Assembly (NCBI GenBank): GCA_963741525.1
Contig: CAVUIW010000006.1
Location: forward strand, 186,001 to 250,000
Direction of reading: 5' to 3'
DNA: 64,000 bases
DNA from: JANNSX01 sp963741525
GTDB taxonomy: Bacteria > Pseudomonadota > Alphaproteobacteria > Rhizobiales > Hyphomicrobiaceae
Within the stretch, counting starts at the first letter, position 1. Each line of letters begins with the position of its first letter. The notes below the pieces were generated by a model, which did no database searches, was not told the DNA's origin, and saw only the letters and a program-made list of their open reading frames with translations. Shown here in pieces: positions 61,671-64,000 of the stretch. A program made the translations under genes and the position numbers.

Positions 61671-62417
61671 TCACGGCATCGGCTCCGCCTCGATTGGGAA
61701 GTCGGCACTTTCGCCGCGCCGGGCGACGCCCGGAAAAGTGAAGTGCCACCACTCGCGCCGGTAGTTCTCGAAGCCCTGGCGACCCATTTCGTGGACAAGG
61801 CGGCGGCGCCATTGCCTCTGCTCGGGCGTGATGGCGTCACTTTCGGTAGCGCTCTTGGCATCGAAACAGTCGAAGGCCGTGCCCATATCGACGGACCCAT
61901 CATCGGGTCCTTCGATGCAGGGCCGCTCCGGTGGCGTGCTGGCTCGGTTGCGTCCTTGCGCATGATCGTCAGGTCGATGGCCGTGCCATTGGCGTGCGAG
62001 GATTTCCTGGCGATGTATCCCTCCGTGATGGCATTCCCCCGCTTGACCTTCGGCATGTAGACGCTGTGCTCCTCCGCTGCCGCATGCGGCGCGCCGACCC
62101 AGTCATGCATGGCAAGCACCGCGCGCTGCGGGCGGTAGCAATCGTAGACCTTGAGCGAAAGGCCATCCTTGGCGAGCGCCTCCTGCACCTTGGCGAGGGC
62201 CTCGGCGACGGGCTTCCTCAGGATGCAGCGCGCCGCATCGTAGCCGGGAAGGGGCTTGCCGGTGAAGTTCCGGATCGTGGCGTAGCGCATGTCCTGGACG
62301 ATCGACGGCGCGACCTTGTCCAGATGGACGTAGCCGTCCGGTAGCTTCACTTCGCCGGCCTGAGCAGCGCCTGCGAGCAGCGCAACAGTACTGCCGCAAC
62401 GCGCGATAGTCCGCCAT
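61671..62417 (-). pseudogene. D-alanyl-D-alanine dipeptidase (VanX/DdpX-like), two frameshifts
   Basis: Starts at ATG 62417, one base after the caspase gene stop. One extra base near 62395 separates MADYRAL from the rest of the signal peptide (GSTVALLAGAAQA); the mature enzyme then reads LPDGYVHLDKVAPSIVQD, YDCYRPQRAV and SSHANGTAIDLTIM, which holds the zinc-ligand SxHxxGxAxD motif. A base is missing near 61935, after DATEPAR. Then MGTAFDCFDAKSATE and the catalytic EWWHFTF follow to TGA 61671. Repair gives about 248 residues. The enzyme cleaves D-Ala-D-Ala, likely in peptidoglycan metabolism. Confidence 0.72.
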
Positions 62418-62418
62418 G

Positions 62419-63758
62419 TCAGGGCTCCGCCGTCTCGAAGGCAAGCTCGCTGATGGCGGTGTCGGTGTATTCGCTGCCCGAATAGACAGAGAGGATTTCA
62501 ATCACCGCGAACTTGGCGCGGACCGGCGGATCGATGGTGAAGACCTGCTGGCCCATAAAGTCCTCGAGCGTGATCGCCCGCACCTCGCCGCTGGAGAACG
62601 TGACGACGAGCTCGGAGGGACGGCTGTTGCGATTGTAGAGACGCTCGCTCTTGCCGTAGCCATTCTGGATGACGAGTGCCGTAAAGCTCCGCTCGCTCGG
62701 GTACATCACCGACACAATTTGCCCTTCGCCATTGCCATCCTTGACACCTTCGACCCAGGCCGTGTCCGGCCGTCCGTCGAACAGGTTCCCCGGTCCATAG
62801 CTGCCGGCGCTACTCGCCTTCAGCACGCTGTCCACACAGTAGCTGATCTTGTCAGAGGCGATGGCGCAGTCTGCTGCCGTGCTAAGCGCAGGACCACCGT
62901 CGCCGCCTCGGGCTCCGGCTCTGGAGCGGCTACCGCGACCTCGGGCTCCGGCTCCGCAGGCGGCGTCACCGTCACGCCGGGATCGGCTCCGTCGAGGACT
63001 GGCCACCGGAGAAATAGAAGTCGCCGAGGATGGACGAGCTCTCCCACGGCACCTGCTGACCGCCGGAGGTCTCGTAGACCCGCTCGCGCACGCGCTTGAA
63101 CACATCCTCGATCTTCATGCCGGGTTGTGCGAGCACGTCGACGAGGGCCGTGGTGTAGGGGCTGTTGTTGCCTTCGCCGTCGGCTGCGACCTGGCCCGGC
63201 GCGGTCGAAAAGGCGACCATCGAGCCGACCGGCGCATCGAGGCGCGCGAGGCCCCGCAGGCCGAGCGGAAGGAGCGGGCGAACGGGTTGTTCCGGCAGGC
63301 ATCGAGAATGACGATATTGAGCGGTTGCGGGCATTGCCTAGCGCCACCATCACATCGTCGGCACTGATGCTCTCGATGGCACGTCACCCTCCTTCTCGAT
63401 CTCGGCATCGACGGGAATGAAGTAGTTGGCGCCGTTGAGCTGGATGCCGTGGCCCGCGTAGAAGACGAGCCCGACGGTATCGCGCCCGGCCGCCTCGAGC
63501 TTCCCGGCGAAATCGCGAACCGCCCACTTCATACCGGCCTGATCAAGGTCTTCGAAGGCCAGCACCTCGAAACCGAGCTTGCCCAGCGCTTCCGACATCC
63601 GTCGCGCGTCGTTCGCGGGGTTCTTGAGCGCGCCCGCATTCTTGTATGCCCCATTGCCGATGACGAGCGCGACGCGGGTCTCGGCATGGGCCGGTACAAC
63701 ACATGCAAGGGCGCATGCAAGAACCGGCCACAGCGTAGAGTATTCTGCTTGCCTTCAT
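62419..63758 (-). pseudogene. Secreted caspase-like protein with C-terminal glycan-binding domain, six frameshifts
   Basis: ATG 63758 begins a signal peptide (MKASRILYAVA, then after one extra base LACALACVVPAHA). The caspase p20-like domain is unmistakable: RVALVIGNGAYKNAGALKNP, VFYAGHGIQLNGANYFIPVD with the catalytic His and NIVILDACRNNPFARSFRS with the Cys. After it come a Pro/Glu linker and a domain ending SVYSGSEYTDTAISELAFE, resembling NADase-type glycan-binding modules. One extra base and five missing bases interrupt the frame; correcting all six gives exactly 448 codons. No random stop codons occur between the breaks. Confidence 0.72.
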
Positions 63759-63827
63759 CCCTGCCTCATACGGCGATTGCCAGGTCCGCACAACGCCATC
63801 GATGTAACAGCCGATGCGCGGCCACTC

Positions 63828-64000
63828 CTACAACCCCAGCCTCGCCCACAGCGCCCGCGCCTCGATCGCCGATAGCGCATCGTCGGCGAGGCTCGGGCCG
63901 GACCAGCCGATGGACGACGCATGTCCCGTACGCGACAGGCCGAGCCGCCGCCGGAGCCATCCCCTCTCGCCGGACACGAGCTTGAGCTTGACCTTCTCGC
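63828..64000 (-). CDS. Unidentified protein, C-terminal end only
   Basis: The last 57 codons of a minus-strand gene that runs off the right edge. The visible end reads EKVKLKLVSGERGWLRRRLG then TGHASSIGWSGPSLADD to ARLGL and TAG at 63828. No family is recognised from so short a piece, though a coherent basic-then-acidic composition and absence of stops argue it is coding. Confidence 0.5.
   Translation of the reverse strand, partial: EKVKLKLVSGERGWLRRRLGLSRTGHASSIGWSGPSLADDALSAIEARALWARLGL

Noticed and set aside
59112..63758. TIR and caspase-like genes as one abortive-infection system
   Set aside because: They are separated by glyQ, dodecin and repeats, are in different transcription units, and the caspase has a signal peptide, so it acts outside the cytosol.

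Overview
The window reads as chromosomal DNA of a GC-rich alphaproteobacterium, most likely Hyphomicrobiales (Rhizobiales). Supporting this are an aapJQMP general amino-acid transporter, a phosphatidylcholine synthase (Pcs), an alphaproteobacterial curli pair (CsgA-like plus CsgH-like), a separate glycyl-tRNA synthetase alpha gene, a BLUF photoreceptor, RTX proteins and several dispersed palindromic repeats of rhizobial style. No rRNA, tRNA, CRISPR array, IS element or integrase was seen.

Layout. 1-3.5 kb: 3' end of an RTX protein, two tandem YdcF/DUF218 membrane proteins (one degenerate) and a frameshifted small secreted protein. 3.5-9 kb: SH3-domain protein, then a copper-handling cluster: Tat-exported multicopper oxidase, CsoR repressor, two CsoR boxes and a YHS-type CopA ATPase. 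9-21.7 kb: flavin monooxygenase, lipid kinase, CoA-transferase coupled to a CoxE-like VWA protein, methyltransferase, VOC relic, peroxiredoxin-like/2OG oxygenase fusion, GNAT, csgH and csgA, molybdopterin-binding protein, sfsA, map, radC. 21.7-23 kb: a graveyard (DNA methyltransferase tail, HIRAN protein, WG-repeat relic). 23-28.8 kb: fatty-acid beta-oxidation operon fadE-fadJ-fadI. 29-34.5 kb: CDGSH protein, AAA ATPase, P1 peptidase, a GTP cyclohydrolase I-like gene paired with a BLUF gene, and a second VWA protein. 34.5-41 kb: aapJQMP diverging from an Old-Yellow-Enzyme-type oxidoreductase. 41-46 kb: two paralogous RTX proteins and a DUF6232-like membrane protein. 46-56 kb: ilvH/ilvI, miaA, serB, pcs, anmK, tyrS. 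56-59 kb: M20 amidohydrolase and a triple-RidA protein separated by three hairpins. 59-64 kb: TIR protein, small secreted protein, glyQ, dodecin, frameshifted D-Ala-D-Ala dipeptidase and frameshifted secreted caspase, and the tail of an unidentified gene.

Functional links. The copper genes form one export/oxidation/sensing module. The fad genes form one beta-oxidation operon with translational coupling. ilvI and ilvH supply acetohydroxyacid synthase. csgA/csgH and the RTX proteins are likely secreted surface or matrix proteins, but no dedicated secretion machinery is present here.

Two features stand out. First, a family of palindromic elements ends in TAGTG/CACTA and carries an asymmetric 4-nt TCAT-type bulge. 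It occurs as a four-element array at 50.7-51.0 kb and as a near-identical two-element composite at 16.5 kb, where it supplies the stop codon of a gene. Second, many otherwise well-conserved genes carry single-base frameshifts, clustered at 3-26 kb and 61.6-63.8 kb. These may be sequence errors rather than true gene decay.
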